From Natrarchaeobaculum sulfurireducens (GTDB lineage: Archaea > Halobacteriota > Halobacteria > Halobacteriales > Natrialbaceae): 64,000 nt of DNA. The position numbers and the translations under genes were made by a program. Position 1 is the first letter of the stretch, and every line of letters starts with the position of its first letter. The notes below the pieces were generated by a model. It made no database searches and was not told the origin of the DNA. It saw only the letters and a program-made list of their open reading frames with translations. Below are positions 10,037 through 18,503 of this stretch, one piece after another. The DNA is taken from the NCBI RefSeq assembly GCF_003430825.1, contig NZ_CP024047.1, positions 558,001 through 622,000 on the forward strand, given 5' to 3'.

Positions 10037-10900
10037 TCAGTCGTCAGCCGGACTGAAGCCGGGCAGGCTCGAGCCGTAGTCTGCACCCGCGGTGACCTCC
10101 GAGGGTTCTTTGATCAGCCACATCATGATGAGCACCGTCACGATGTACTTGCTGATGATGTCGAGGATGCTGTAGCCCCAGGAGGTGATCGCCACGTCGA
10201 GCAGGGCGAACCCTTCGACACCGAGCGCCCACAGGATCGGGTAGCCGAACCACGAGACGACGGTCAGGATCTTCAGCGTGTTGAACAGGTCGATCGTCCC
10301 TGTCTGTTTCGCCTCGGCCGTCCACTCGACGAGGATGATGTAGACGATGACCAGGAAGAACAGCGAGCTAATCACGAACCACCACCAGCGCATGACCAGC
10401 GAGGAGGTCGTGAGTGCCGCTGCGAGGCCGGTGACACACATCGCGATGGTGAACGCGACCGACGTCAGGATCTTCGTCATGTTCGAGCCGGCGATCATTC
10501 CGAGGGCGATCAGGATAAACGGCGTCGAGAACGTCCACGTGAGGTATCGGCCCCACATCGTCAGGACGCCGTCCTCACCGGCGGTCGTCATTCCCTCCGC
10601 GGGATGGCCCGCCGGCATCTCGATAATACTCAATGTGAGTCCCGAGGTCAACCCGGAATAACTCGAGATCGATACGACGGAGATCAACATCACCGACACC
10701 GCGATGAGCTTCGCTCGTGGATCAGTGAGGTTACGCCCGAGATAGACGATCAGGAGGATCGTCAGACCCGCGAGCGCGATGTTGAGTACGAACGACCACG
10801 CAAGCAAGGGGTCGCTGAATACGTATTCGAAGAGGTCTGCCTGTGTTATCTCGAGCGGCTGTGCGAGTGCCGTCTTGTCGAGGGGTGCTGAGGGTACCAT
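10037..10900 (-). CDS. hop: Halorhodopsin (light-driven chloride pump)
   Basis: A 287-residue seven-helix microbial rhodopsin. The retinal Schiff-base lysine is K251 in ISKYIVTVLIM. Helix C reads GRYLTWTFSTPFILIALG: R118 is kept, the proton-acceptor Asp (bacteriorhodopsin D85) is T121, T89 is S125 and the donor D96 is A132. This TSA pattern defines inward chloride pumps rather than proton pumps. The protein acts in the cytoplasmic membrane, using light to import chloride and hyperpolarise the cell. It sits beside genes for carotenoid desaturation, retinal formation (brp) and Bat regulators. A TATA-like element and a degenerate Bat-type site lie upstream. Confidence 0.96.
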   Translation of the reverse strand: MVPSAPLDKTALAQPLEITQADLFEYVFSDPLLAWSFVLNIALAGLTILLIVYLGRNLTDPRAKLIAVSVMLISVVSISSYSGLTSGLTLSIIEMPAGHPAEGMTTAGEDGVLTMWGRYLTWTFSTPFILIALGMIAGSNMTKILTSVAFTIAMCVTGLAAALTTSSLVMRWWWFVISSLFFLVIVYIILVEWTAEAKQTGTIDLFNTLKILTVVSWFGYPILWALGVEGFALLDVAITSWGYSILDIISKYIVTVLIMMWLIKEPSEVTAGADYGSSLPGFSPADD

Positions 10901-10930
10901 ACGTCCAGTTTAGATCTCAGTGTATCGTGG

Positions 10931-10959
10931 GTAAAAGGACCCCCCCTTACCTGTATGGG
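10931..10959 (-). promoter_or_regulatory. hop promoter: TATA-like box and degenerate Bat-type UAS
   Basis: On the minus strand a TTTTAC TATA-like element (10931-10937) lies about 34 nt upstream of the hop ATG, placing transcription start near 10907. The 15-mer at 10945-10959 (CCCATACAGGTAAGG) falls at about -38 to -52, where the bop upstream activating sequence sits. It keeps CC, one T and the terminal GG of the ACCcnactagTTnGG consensus. The position is suggestive but the match is poor. Confidence 0.35.
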
Positions 10960-11133
10960 CAAGAGAGGTTTCACCGAGTTGACCTGGACAAATACGGTGG
11001 CGAGAAGGGGTAGTAAGTCAACATAGTCACGGACCTAATACTCTCTTTGGAGCGACAGTAGCCGGTGGAAACTCGAGAACGAGGTCCGAGTCGTTCGGGT
11101 CGGAGCCGTGGGGTGTTCGCACGTCCGACGGGA

Positions 11134-12651
11134 TCAGAACGGCAGGAGACGGCCGACGCCGGTCGGTCGCATGTCGGCTCGGATGGTTTCGGCGACGTGT
11201 TCGCCGCTCAACAGACACATCGGGACGCCGATTCCGGGGTTCGTGTCGCCGCCGACGTAGTAGAGGCCGTCGACACCGGGCGCACGATGGCCGGGACGCA
11301 TCGGACCGGTCTGAAAGAGCGTGTGAGCGAGGCCGAGCGCAGTGCCCTGTGGTCGGTCGAGTCGCCGTTCGTAATCGGAGACGGCGGTCAGCTCCTCGAG
11401 TAGGATTCGGTCGCGGAGGTCGACCCCCGTCGTCGCTGCCAGATCCGCGAGCACCGCATCGCGGTAGGTCGTCCGAAGTTCCGGCCCGTCCTCGAGTCCC
11501 GGCGCGATCGGGACGAGGATCACGACGGTCGAACAACCCTCGGGTGCGACCGACGGGTCCGTTTCCGAAGGGACGTTGACGTAGTAGGCAGGGTCCTCGG
11601 GCCAGTGTGGCTCCTCAAAGATCGACTCGAAGTGGGGGTCCCAGTCGGTCGGCAACACGAGCGTGTGATGCTCGAGCGGGTCGACGTCGCCGTCGACGCC
11701 GAGATAGAGCATGAACGCCGACGGTCCCCACGTCCTGTCGTCCCAGTAGTCCGGTTTCCGGTCGACCGCGTCGGCCGGGAGCAGCGATCGTTCGACCGAC
11801 GCCGGCGGCGCGTTGCAGACGACTCTGTCGTGGACGTACTCGTCGCCGCCGAGGCTCACCGCGAGCCCGTCCGCCCGTGGGACGACCCCGTCGACCTCGG
11901 CGTCGGTGTGGATTTCGACGCCCTGGGCCTGCGCGACTCGCTCCATCGCCTCGACGACCTCGTACATTCCACCCTGTGGGTAGTAGACGCCCATTCCGAG
12001 GTCGACGTGGCTCATCAATTTATACAGGGACGGGGTGTTGTGCGGCGAGCCACCGAGGAAGACCAACGTGTACTGGAGGAGCTGGCGAAGTTTCGGATGG
12101 TCGATGTACGTCCGGACGTGGTCGTCCATCGAGCCGAGCAAGGTAAGCCCGCGGGCTGACCGAGCAACCTCGAGCGAGAGGTAGTCGCGAAACCGGGTTC
12201 GGTTCGCCATCACGAACCGGTTCATTCCGATCTCGTAGGCCTCCGCGGCGTCCTCGAGATAGCGCCGAAGCGCGTCGCCGGCACCCGCCTCGTAGGATTC
12301 GAACAGGGCGGCGGTTTCCTCGAGATCGGTCGTCACGTCTGCCCGGTCGCCGTCGTCCCAGAAGACACGATAGTTCGGCTCGAGTTCGACGAGCTCGTAG
12401 TGGTCGGCCGGCGAGTCGTCGAAGTGCTCGAAAAAGCGCTCGAAGACCTCGGGGATGAGATACCACGACGGCCCGGTGTCGAACCGGAAGCCGTCGGACT
12501 CGAGCCGGTTGGCTACGCCGCCGACTCGACTCTCGCGTTCGTAGACGGAGACGTCAGCGCCGGCAGCGCCGAGGTACGCACTGGCGGCGAGTCCACCGAT
12601 CCCGGCACCGACGACGCCGATCGTCTCGTCGTTGCGGTCAGCGTCAACCAT
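11134..12651 (-). CDS. CrtI-family phytoene desaturase / carotenoid oxidoreductase
   Basis: A 505-residue FAD-dependent carotenoid desaturase of the CrtI/CrtN/CrtD family. The N-terminal Rossmann motif is VVGAGIGGLAASAYLGAAGA, followed by ERESRVGG. The C-terminal FAD and membrane-associating region contains DGLYYVGGDTNPGIGVPM. CrtI enzymes convert phytoene to lycopene, the substrate of the lycopene cyclase at 16940-17719; related family members instead make 3,4-desaturations in bacterioruberin synthesis, which cannot be excluded. It lies between hop and a divergent Bat-like regulator gene, which supports a role in the retinal pathway. A TATA-like TGTTTTGAAG lies near 12703-12713. Confidence 0.9.
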   Translation of the reverse strand: MVDADRNDETIGVVGAGIGGLAASAYLGAAGADVSVYERESRVGGVANRLESDGFRFDTGPSWYLIPEVFERFFEHFDDSPADHYELVELEPNYRVFWDDGDRADVTTDLEETAALFESYEAGAGDALRRYLEDAAEAYEIGMNRFVMANRTRFRDYLSLEVARSARGLTLLGSMDDHVRTYIDHPKLRQLLQYTLVFLGGSPHNTPSLYKLMSHVDLGMGVYYPQGGMYEVVEAMERVAQAQGVEIHTDAEVDGVVPRADGLAVSLGGDEYVHDRVVCNAPPASVERSLLPADAVDRKPDYWDDRTWGPSAFMLYLGVDGDVDPLEHHTLVLPTDWDPHFESIFEEPHWPEDPAYYVNVPSETDPSVAPEGCSTVVILVPIAPGLEDGPELRTTYRDAVLADLAATTGVDLRDRILLEELTAVSDYERRLDRPQGTALGLAHTLFQTGPMRPGHRAPGVDGLYYVGGDTNPGIGVPMCLLSGEHVAETIRADMRPTGVGRLLPF

Positions 12652-12755
12652 TATCCGATGTTAGCCGCCGAGTCGGGAAAGCGCGAACCGCCGTGGTCGG
12701 GGTCTTCAAAACAGTTCTCCACTGGGGGGTGTAGATCAGCCCGGACTCGACTCGA

Positions 12756-12784
12756 GGCAGACTAGTTTGGCCCTCGTTATATCA
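12756..12784 (+). promoter_or_regulatory. bop-type UAS and TATA box upstream of the Bat-like gene
   Basis: ACTAGTTTGG at 12761-12770 reproduces the ACTAG-TT-n-GG half of the bop promoter activating sequence (ACCcnactagTTnGG). The 15-mer at 12756-12770 matches at all but the first two fixed bases and one weaker position. A TATA box GTTATATCA (12776-12784) follows, with the ATG at 12807 about 27 nt downstream. The UAS therefore spans roughly -51 to -37, the known bop geometry. Because ACTAGT is palindromic and the crtI-type gene diverges from here, the site might also serve that gene. Confidence 0.65.
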
Positions 12785-12806
12785 CGATCCCACCGAATCG
12801 ATCGGT

Positions 12807-13514
12807 ATGGCAACGACCGGTCGTCCAGAGATCGACGACGGCGAGCGGGACGTGAGTACGTCGGGTGCTGATGGACCGATCGAGAGCGATACCTCCGGCG
12901 GCGTTCGTGCACGGCTGGCGATCCGCGACCCACCCGGCTGTGCGGTCGCCGACGTGGTAGCCGACGGAGCAACTGCAACCGACGTCCAGTGGGCCGATGC
13001 GTCCGCCGGCACCGTCGAACAGTTCCGCGCCCGTCGTGGCCTCGAGGCCGAGCCGATCTTCGCCGCGGACGAAGAATCCGTCTACCGCCTCGCCGACGCT
13101 GATGCCGACAGGGACTGTCCATGTCGGTGGATCGAGTCGCTTGGCTATCCGATCGCGGACGTCTCGGTGACGGGTCAGCCAAGCCAGCTCGTCGTGACGC
13201 TCTTGCTTCCCTCTCCGGAGCCGATCGTCGAGATCGTCGACGCCCTCGAGTCCCGTGGCGTGTCGGTCCGACTCGAGTGTCTCGTCAGATCGATCCCGCA
13301 CGACGACGAGTCGATCGTCGTCGACGCCGGTCGGTTGACCGACCGCCAGCGCGAGGTGCTCGAGGTCGCCTACCGGATGGGGTACTTTTCGTATCCGCGG
13401 GAGGGGAACGCGACGGCGGTGGCCGAAGAACTCGGTATCGTCAGGTCGACGTTCACCGAGCACCTCGCAGCCGCTCAGCGCCGGCTGTTCGAGGGGGTCT
13501 TCGACGAGCGCTAA
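12807..13514 (+). CDS. Bat-like HTH_10 regulator of the phototrophy cluster
   Basis: A 235-residue regulator. The C-terminal HTH_10 domain (about residues 178-232) reads LTDRQREVLEVAYRMGYFSY, then ELGIVRSTFTEHLAAAQRR, closely like the end of Bat. The N-terminal region (about 40-170) is the effector half typical of short haloarchaeal Bat paralogues; no PAS or GAF motif is visible. It diverges from the crtI-type gene and converges on brp. Its promoter carries a bop-type UAS, so it may be under Bat control and relay the signal. Transcription appears leaderless. That it regulates hop or carotenoid genes is inference. Confidence 0.85.
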   Translation: MATTGRPEIDDGERDVSTSGADGPIESDTSGGVRARLAIRDPPGCAVADVVADGATATDVQWADASAGTVEQFRARRGLEAEPIFAADEESVYRLADADADRDCPCRWIESLGYPIADVSVTGQPSQLVVTLLLPSPEPIVEIVDALESRGVSVRLECLVRSIPHDDESIVVDAGRLTDRQREVLEVAYRMGYFSYPREGNATAVAEELGIVRSTFTEHLAAAQRRLFEGVFDER

Positions 13515-13569
13515 ACGCGGTTTTTCGAGGGCGATGAGGTGGTAGAGCGGAGCGCCGCAGCGTCGCAGG

Positions 13570-14607
13570 TCAGGGGACGTACCAGATCCCGCGTTTGAAA
13601 TCGAGCCACTCGCCGACGACGACGTGTGGCAGGGCAACGATACAGATGAACAGGGTGTAAAACGCTACCAGTCCGGGGAGCAACGCCGCGCCGCCGAGGG
13701 GGTCCGGCGCGATACCCCAGATCGCGACCATCACGAGTGCCGTCGCCAGTGCGCCGACGACCAATACTCCCCAGGCGGCAACGACGGGCATCCCGTCATC
13801 GGGACTGGCTTCCTCGCGTTCGACGACGACGCTACGGGCGGACTGACGCAGCGAGTACCACAGCGGGAAGTAGAGCCCGATGGCGACGACGACGGGCACG
13901 ACCGTAAAAAAGACGACGAGCAACGAGGTTTCGAACGCGTCGAGCATCCAGGAACGACTCATCCCATCGATCAACAGGCCGCCGCCGAGGTGGGCGACGA
14001 CGCCGACCCCGAACAGTCCGAGCAGCGCGATCCGGGCGGGTTCGACGTACGCGATGCCGGGCAGTCCAGCCCCAGGGTCGAAGACGTTCAGCATGATCGT
14101 AGAGAAACTGGTGTACGGTCCGACCCACAGCGCAAGCGGGAGGATCATCACAGCACCGCCACGGACCAGTGCGGCCAGCACCCGCTGTGATCGGTACTGC
14201 AGGTGGTCGGTCCCGACGATGGCGTCCATCACCCGGAGGTCGCCGTGTCCTCCCTTCGCGACCGCCGTCGCGAGCGCGATCAGTAACGCCAGTGCCGGGG
14301 CGACCAGAAACAATCCGACGAACGCGGCGAGAAACGCCACGTAGAGTGCGACGTACCGGAGGCCAAAGGGCAGCCCCCGGCGCCTGACGTTCGTGAAGTG
14401 CTCGTAGCCGCCGTGGGGGAGGTTCAACGCAACCATCCCCACCAGATAGATCACCATCTGCGTCTCGAGCGAAGGTCGGATGCCAAGAAGCAGTGTCGCG
14501 CCGAAGATGACGATGAGCGCGATCAATGCCCCTCTGGACGCGTTGATAAGTGTGTGCTCGACTGACGGCACACGCCGCGACTCGAGCCCGAACGAGTGCG
14601 TTCCCAT
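13570..14607 (-). CDS. brp: Brp/Blh-type beta-carotene 15,15'-dioxygenase
   Basis: A 345-residue integral membrane protein of the Brp/Blh family, which splits beta-carotene into two retinals for microbial rhodopsins. Conserved His-containing motifs are visible: NLPHGGYEHF (about residues 52-61), AKGGHGD in the middle and ALPHVVVGEWLD near the C-terminus, consistent with the family's iron site. Eight or more hydrophobic segments are present. A longer in-frame start at 14700 exists, but ATG 14607 (MGTHSFGLES) directly precedes the first membrane helix and leaves room for the promoter at 14661-14670. It is divergent from bat, as in bop clusters, and would supply retinal to halorhodopsin. Confidence 0.93.
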   Translation of the reverse strand: MGTHSFGLESRRVPSVEHTLINASRGALIALIVIFGATLLLGIRPSLETQMVIYLVGMVALNLPHGGYEHFTNVRRRGLPFGLRYVALYVAFLAAFVGLFLVAPALALLIALATAVAKGGHGDLRVMDAIVGTDHLQYRSQRVLAALVRGGAVMILPLALWVGPYTSFSTIMLNVFDPGAGLPGIAYVEPARIALLGLFGVGVVAHLGGGLLIDGMSRSWMLDAFETSLLVVFFTVVPVVVAIGLYFPLWYSLRQSARSVVVEREEASPDDGMPVVAAWGVLVVGALATALVMVAIWGIAPDPLGGAALLPGLVAFYTLFICIVALPHVVVGEWLDFKRGIWYVP

Positions 14608-14660
14608 ACCAACTCGTTGGGCCGACGAACGGTTGGGTACTGACCGTACCACGGCGGCTC

Positions 14661-14711
14661 TTTTTAACGGGGTTAACGACCGACTGCTGGGAGTTGGCAC
14701 AAACGTTTAGC
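14661..14711. promoter_or_regulatory. Divergent brp / bat promoter region
   Basis: For brp, a minus-strand TATA-like CCGTTAAAAA at 14661-14670 predicts a leader of about 33 nt. For bat, AAACGTTTAGC at 14701-14711 is centred 29 nt before the ATG at 14735, suggesting a leaderless message. A 15-mer at 14683-14697 sits at -51 to -37 of bat and keeps only part of the bop UAS consensus (first AC, one T, final GG). Co-regulation of both genes from this 127-bp region is plausible. Confidence 0.45.
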
Positions 14712-14734
14712 ACGCCAAATTAGAAACATCCGAC

Positions 14735-16735
14735 ATGAGAGACGGTCGTATCCTCGTGGTCCATCCGGAGGACGGAAGCGGTCCCATCGAGCGTGCGCTC
14801 GAGGAGGCTGGCTATCTGGTCACCGTCGTCGAGCGGGCGACGACCGCAGTAGCCAGAGTCTCCTCGGGTGAATTCGACTGCGTCGTCAGCGGTTACGAGT
14901 TGCCAGGTGACGACGGGGTGGCGTTGCTCGAGGCGATCCGTGAGGTCGACCCAACGCTCCCGAAGATCATGTACACGGCCGACGATGCCGTCGCTGACGA
15001 CGCGTTCGAGTGTGGAATCGATCGGTTCGTCACGCGGAACGGGGCGGCGTCGCTCGATCGACTGATCGGGGAGGTCACGGCAGTTACCTCGGAGACGACC
15101 GACCCGCCACAGGACGTCTCCGATCACGAACCCGATCCCGAAGCGATCGTCCGGGCGATCGACGATGCACCGATCGGGATCAGTCTGAGTCACGCGTCGC
15201 TCCCCGACGACCCGCTCGTGTACATCAACGATGCCTGGGAAGACATCACTGGCTACGATCGACAACACGCCCTCGGGCGAAATCCACGATTCCTCCAGGG
15301 ACCCGCCACCGACGCAGAGACGGTCGAGGCGATCGGAAACGCCATCGGGAACGACGTTCCGATCACCGTCGAGGTCCAGAACTACCGGCGCGACGGAACG
15401 CCATTCTGGAACGAGTTGACGGTCGCCCCCGTTCGCGACGACGACGGCGAGGTCACCCACTACGTCGGCTTCCAGAACGACGTCACCGATCGCAAAACCG
15501 CAGAAACCATCGTCGAAGAGCGAACCGCGAAACTCGCCGAAGAACGACGGGCACTCCGGCGGCTGCTCGAGCACGTCCACGGGCTACTCAACGAGATTAC
15601 GGACGTGCTAGTCACCGAACGTGACCGACGCGTCATCGCCCAGCGTGTCTGTGACGAAATCGCCACCGTTGGGACCTATCCCGCCTGCTGGTTCGGGTCG
15701 ACCACGCCGACGGGCGACGCGCTCGTGCTGGAGGCGTCGACCGGACTCTCCGAAACCGTCGACTCTCAACTCGAGCTAACAACGCTTCCAGCGCCCGTCG
15801 AGGACGTCCTCGAGTCCGGCGAGCCTGGGGCCTGTCGGGTCGGTGAGTGTACAAGCGAGATCCTCGGTCCGGCCACGGTCGGTGCCAGACGGCTCGCGGT
15901 CGTCCCGGTCGCGTACGGACACAAGCGCTACGGGCTGCTCGGTGTCTACGGCGACCGAGGTGAGACCCTCGACCGTCGCGAACAACAACTGTTCGCATCG
16001 ATCGGACGCATGGTCGGCAGTCGACTGAACGCCATCCAGACGCAAGAGCTGCTCACTGCAGACCGGGTCACCGAAATCGAAGTCGAGATCAGAGACGAGC
16101 AGTTCCCGCTGTCTGCGGTCGCTGGCGAGCTCGAGGGGCCGGTCGAATACGTTGGACTGACTCATACCCCGGACAGCGCGTCCTGTGAGTTGTTCTGTAC
16201 GACGACGGCCGACACGTCGTCTGTCGACCTGTCGGCACTCGCGTTCGTCGACGATGTCCGGAGGATAACCGACACAGGGGCCGGGACGACGTTCGCACTC
16301 ACCGTCGAGTCGGCGTCGCCGTTCCGTGACCTCGCTGAGTACGGCGCATCGATCAGCGAACTCATCGCTCACCCGAGACGGGTGGTGCTCACGCTCGAAC
16401 TCTCGCCGTCGGACGAGGTTCGGTCGATTCTCGACGTTCTCAAAGCCCAGTACGATCAGGTGACGCTTCGATCCCGGACCGAACGCGAGACGCGCACACG
16501 AACGGTGCTCGATTGTTCGGCGATGCTCGAGGAGCGTCTGACGGACCGACAACAGGCCGCGCTCGAGGCGGCACAACTGAACGGCTACTTCGAGTGGCCA
16601 CGACCAGCGGATGGGGCGGAGATCGCAGAGACGATGGGGATCACTCGACAGACGTTCCACCAGCACCTTCGAGCGGCCGAACGAAAGCTCGTCGAGACCT
16701 ACGTCGGTACCGGATCGAACGGACAGGTGTCCTGA
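14735..16735 (+). CDS. bat: Bat: bacterio-opsin activator with pseudo-receiver, LOV-like PAS, GAF and HTH_10 domains
   Basis: A 666-residue regulator. Domains in order are a receiver-like domain (about 1-115), PAS (about 135-255), a short coiled coil, GAF (about 290-430), the BAT region and C-terminal HTH_10 (about 605-660; LTDRQQAALEAAQLNGYFEW). Bat activates opsin and retinal genes in response to light and low oxygen in Halobacterium. Two input residues are altered. The receiver phospho-Asp is Gly53 (VVSGYELPGDDG) and its conserved Lys is Arg101. In the LOV-like PAS signature (GRNPRFLQG) the photoactive Cys is Pro184. The protein therefore probably senses through the GAF domain or non-covalently. 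It is divergent from brp and precedes lycopene cyclase. Confidence 0.93.
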   Translation: MRDGRILVVHPEDGSGPIERALEEAGYLVTVVERATTAVARVSSGEFDCVVSGYELPGDDGVALLEAIREVDPTLPKIMYTADDAVADDAFECGIDRFVTRNGAASLDRLIGEVTAVTSETTDPPQDVSDHEPDPEAIVRAIDDAPIGISLSHASLPDDPLVYINDAWEDITGYDRQHALGRNPRFLQGPATDAETVEAIGNAIGNDVPITVEVQNYRRDGTPFWNELTVAPVRDDDGEVTHYVGFQNDVTDRKTAETIVEERTAKLAEERRALRRLLEHVHGLLNEITDVLVTERDRRVIAQRVCDEIATVGTYPACWFGSTTPTGDALVLEASTGLSETVDSQLELTTLPAPVEDVLESGEPGACRVGECTSEILGPATVGARRLAVVPVAYGHKRYGLLGVYGDRGETLDRREQQLFASIGRMVGSRLNAIQTQELLTADRVTEIEVEIRDEQFPLSAVAGELEGPVEYVGLTHTPDSASCELFCTTTADTSSVDLSALAFVDDVRRITDTGAGTTFALTVESASPFRDLAEYGASISELIAHPRRVVLTLELSPSDEVRSILDVLKAQYDQVTLRSRTERETRTRTVLDCSAMLEERLTDRQQAALEAAQLNGYFEWPRPADGAEIAETMGITRQTFHQHLRAAERKLVETYVGTGSNGQVS

Positions 16736-16939
16736 CGTGTTTGGCCACACCCCTATGCCCGTTGGGGTACAATCAATCGGTGTGATGACGTCGCGTGTAC
16801 GCTCGAGGAGTCGGTGTCGAGGACGGTCGAGGAGTCCGTGGTGTATCGACGGCAGCCTAAAACCCGGTACGACGCAGTCCGTCCCATCACCGGTAGGACT
16901 CACGACGAACCGATGCGTGCCGCTCGAGGGTGATCGTCG

Positions 16940-17719
16940 ATGAGTCCGCCGCTCAGTTATCTCGAGTTTCACCTGGTGTTCATCGTACCGCCGATCCTGC
17001 TCCTCGGAGCGCTCGCCTGGTGGCGAGACGACGCCTGGCTCGACCGCCGGTCGCTGTCCGGACTCGGGATTTTGATCGGGCTGGCGGTCGTGTACACGAC
17101 CCCGTGGACGAACGTGATGATTCCGGAGGGGGTCTGGTGGTACGGCGAGGGTGCCGTCGTCGAGCGGATCTGGTATACGCCGGTCGAGGAGTACCTCTTT
17201 TTCGTCTTACAGCCAGTGGTGACGGCGTTGTGGCTGTTCCAGTTTCTCGACGTCGCGGACCGGTCACTGCAGATCCCGCTGTCCCACCGCGTCGTCGGCG
17301 TCCTGGCGGGACTCGCGATCTGTCTCGTCGGCTGGCTGCTGCTCGGAACGACGTCGACGTACTACCTCGGCTCGATCCTGTTCTGGGCCGGGCCGATCCT
17401 CGCGATTCAGTGGGGCTTCGGGCTGACATACCTCCGGGACACCTGGCCGATCGTCACGCTGGGCATCGCCGTCCCGACGCTCTATCTCTGGGTCGCCGAC
17501 GGAATCGCGATCGGCCTCGGTATCTGGGAAATTTCGACGACCCACACCGTCGGCGTGTCGGTACTCGGGCTCCCACTCGAGGAGGCGCTGTTCTTCCTCG
17601 TAACGAACGTCTTCATCGTCCAGGGGATCGTCATGTACGTCTGGGTGCTCGAGCGCAAGCACGAACTGGTCGAGCTGGCCTCGTTCAACGATCGACCTGC
17701 GGCCTACGAAACCGACTGA
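16940..17719 (+). CDS. crtY: Lycopene beta-cyclase (CrtYcd-type)
   Basis: A 259-residue membrane protein made of two repeated lycopene-cyclase domains, the fused form of the heterodimeric CrtYc/CrtYd enzymes. Each half carries the acidic P-x-E-E motif (PVEEYLFF near residue 78; PLEEALFF near residue 214), and about seven hydrophobic helices are present. It closes both ends of lycopene to make beta-carotene, the substrate of Brp/Blh. It follows bat on the same strand after about 200 nt and completes the retinal branch of this cluster. No cofactor-binding Rossmann fold is present, as expected for this class. Confidence 0.93.
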   Translation: MSPPLSYLEFHLVFIVPPILLLGALAWWRDDAWLDRRSLSGLGILIGLAVVYTTPWTNVMIPEGVWWYGEGAVVERIWYTPVEEYLFFVLQPVVTALWLFQFLDVADRSLQIPLSHRVVGVLAGLAICLVGWLLLGTTSTYYLGSILFWAGPILAIQWGFGLTYLRDTWPIVTLGIAVPTLYLWVADGIAIGLGIWEISTTHTVGVSVLGLPLEEALFFLVTNVFIVQGIVMYVWVLERKHELVELASFNDRPAAYETD

Positions 17720-17964
17720 CGATGCGCCACGCTCACACCGCGATCGGTCGTCGATCACGGACGGGTCTCTCTCCCCGCCGAGATGCTCGACGCCCACACT
17801 GTGAGTGTCGGTGTAAGTCACAGACTCGAGTTCGACGCGAGCGTGGCGGCGATCCGTGCGGAGTGACATCGAGCCGAACGGCTGTACGAACGAGGGGGCG
17901 CTGACGTCGCGTCTCCAAATGAGCAGGACGTGGTTTCTTTACCATCGTACTCGTGTGACCCAAC

Positions 17965-18402
17965 ATGCTCACGGTCAGTGACTCGATCGAGATCGACACC
18001 GACGTCGAACGCGTCTTCGAGTACCTCGACGATCCGTACAATCACGCCGAGGTGACGCCGAGTCTCTCGGACGTTCGGGATGTCGAACCCCTCGAGAACG
18101 GCGGGAAGCGACTGGCGTTCACCTACCAGATGGCCGGAATCGGCCTCGACGGCGAGTTGGTCCAGACGGTCGCCGAGCCGAACGAGCGGCTGACCTTCGA
18201 CATGCGCGGACGGCTCGAGGGTGAGATCGACCTCGCGCTCGAGCCGACGGCCGACGGGACGCAGCTGACTTACACCGGCCGGTACGACCTTCCGGGCGCT
18301 GTTCTCTCGCGAGTCGCCGAGCCGTTCGTCAGACGGTACAACGAGCGTGAACTCCAGACGACGCTCGAGAACACCAAGAACCGACTCGAAGTCGAGGAGT
18401 GA
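17965..18402 (+). CDS. SRPBCC (START-like) superfamily protein
   Basis: A 145-residue single-domain protein with the SRPBCC helix-grip fold pattern: an opening strand SDSIEIDTDVERVFEYLDDP, hydrophobic strands through the middle and a long C-terminal helix ending NTKNRLEVEE. Such proteins bind hydrophobic ligands in a deep cavity (CoxG- and polyketide-cyclase-like members). The ligand is unknown. A promoter-like TTTCTTTA lies near -28 of the ATG. It is co-oriented with crtY, but the 245-nt gap argues for its own transcript. Confidence 0.78.
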   Translation: MLTVSDSIEIDTDVERVFEYLDDPYNHAEVTPSLSDVRDVEPLENGGKRLAFTYQMAGIGLDGELVQTVAEPNERLTFDMRGRLEGEIDLALEPTADGTQLTYTGRYDLPGAVLSRVAEPFVRRYNERELQTTLENTKNRLEVEE

Positions 18403-18503
18403 GCGGCGAAACCACACGACGGGCAACGGTATCGGTACTGACCGATCCCATCGACGCCTCCGCGAGCGTCAACAGTTAACTGGACACCTGTAGACGAGCC
18501 CGT

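Noticed and set aside
15776-16972. Minus-strand frame of 398 codons inside bat
   Set aside because: It is antisense to the recognised GAF and HTH domains; its sequence is Arg-rich and matches nothing known.
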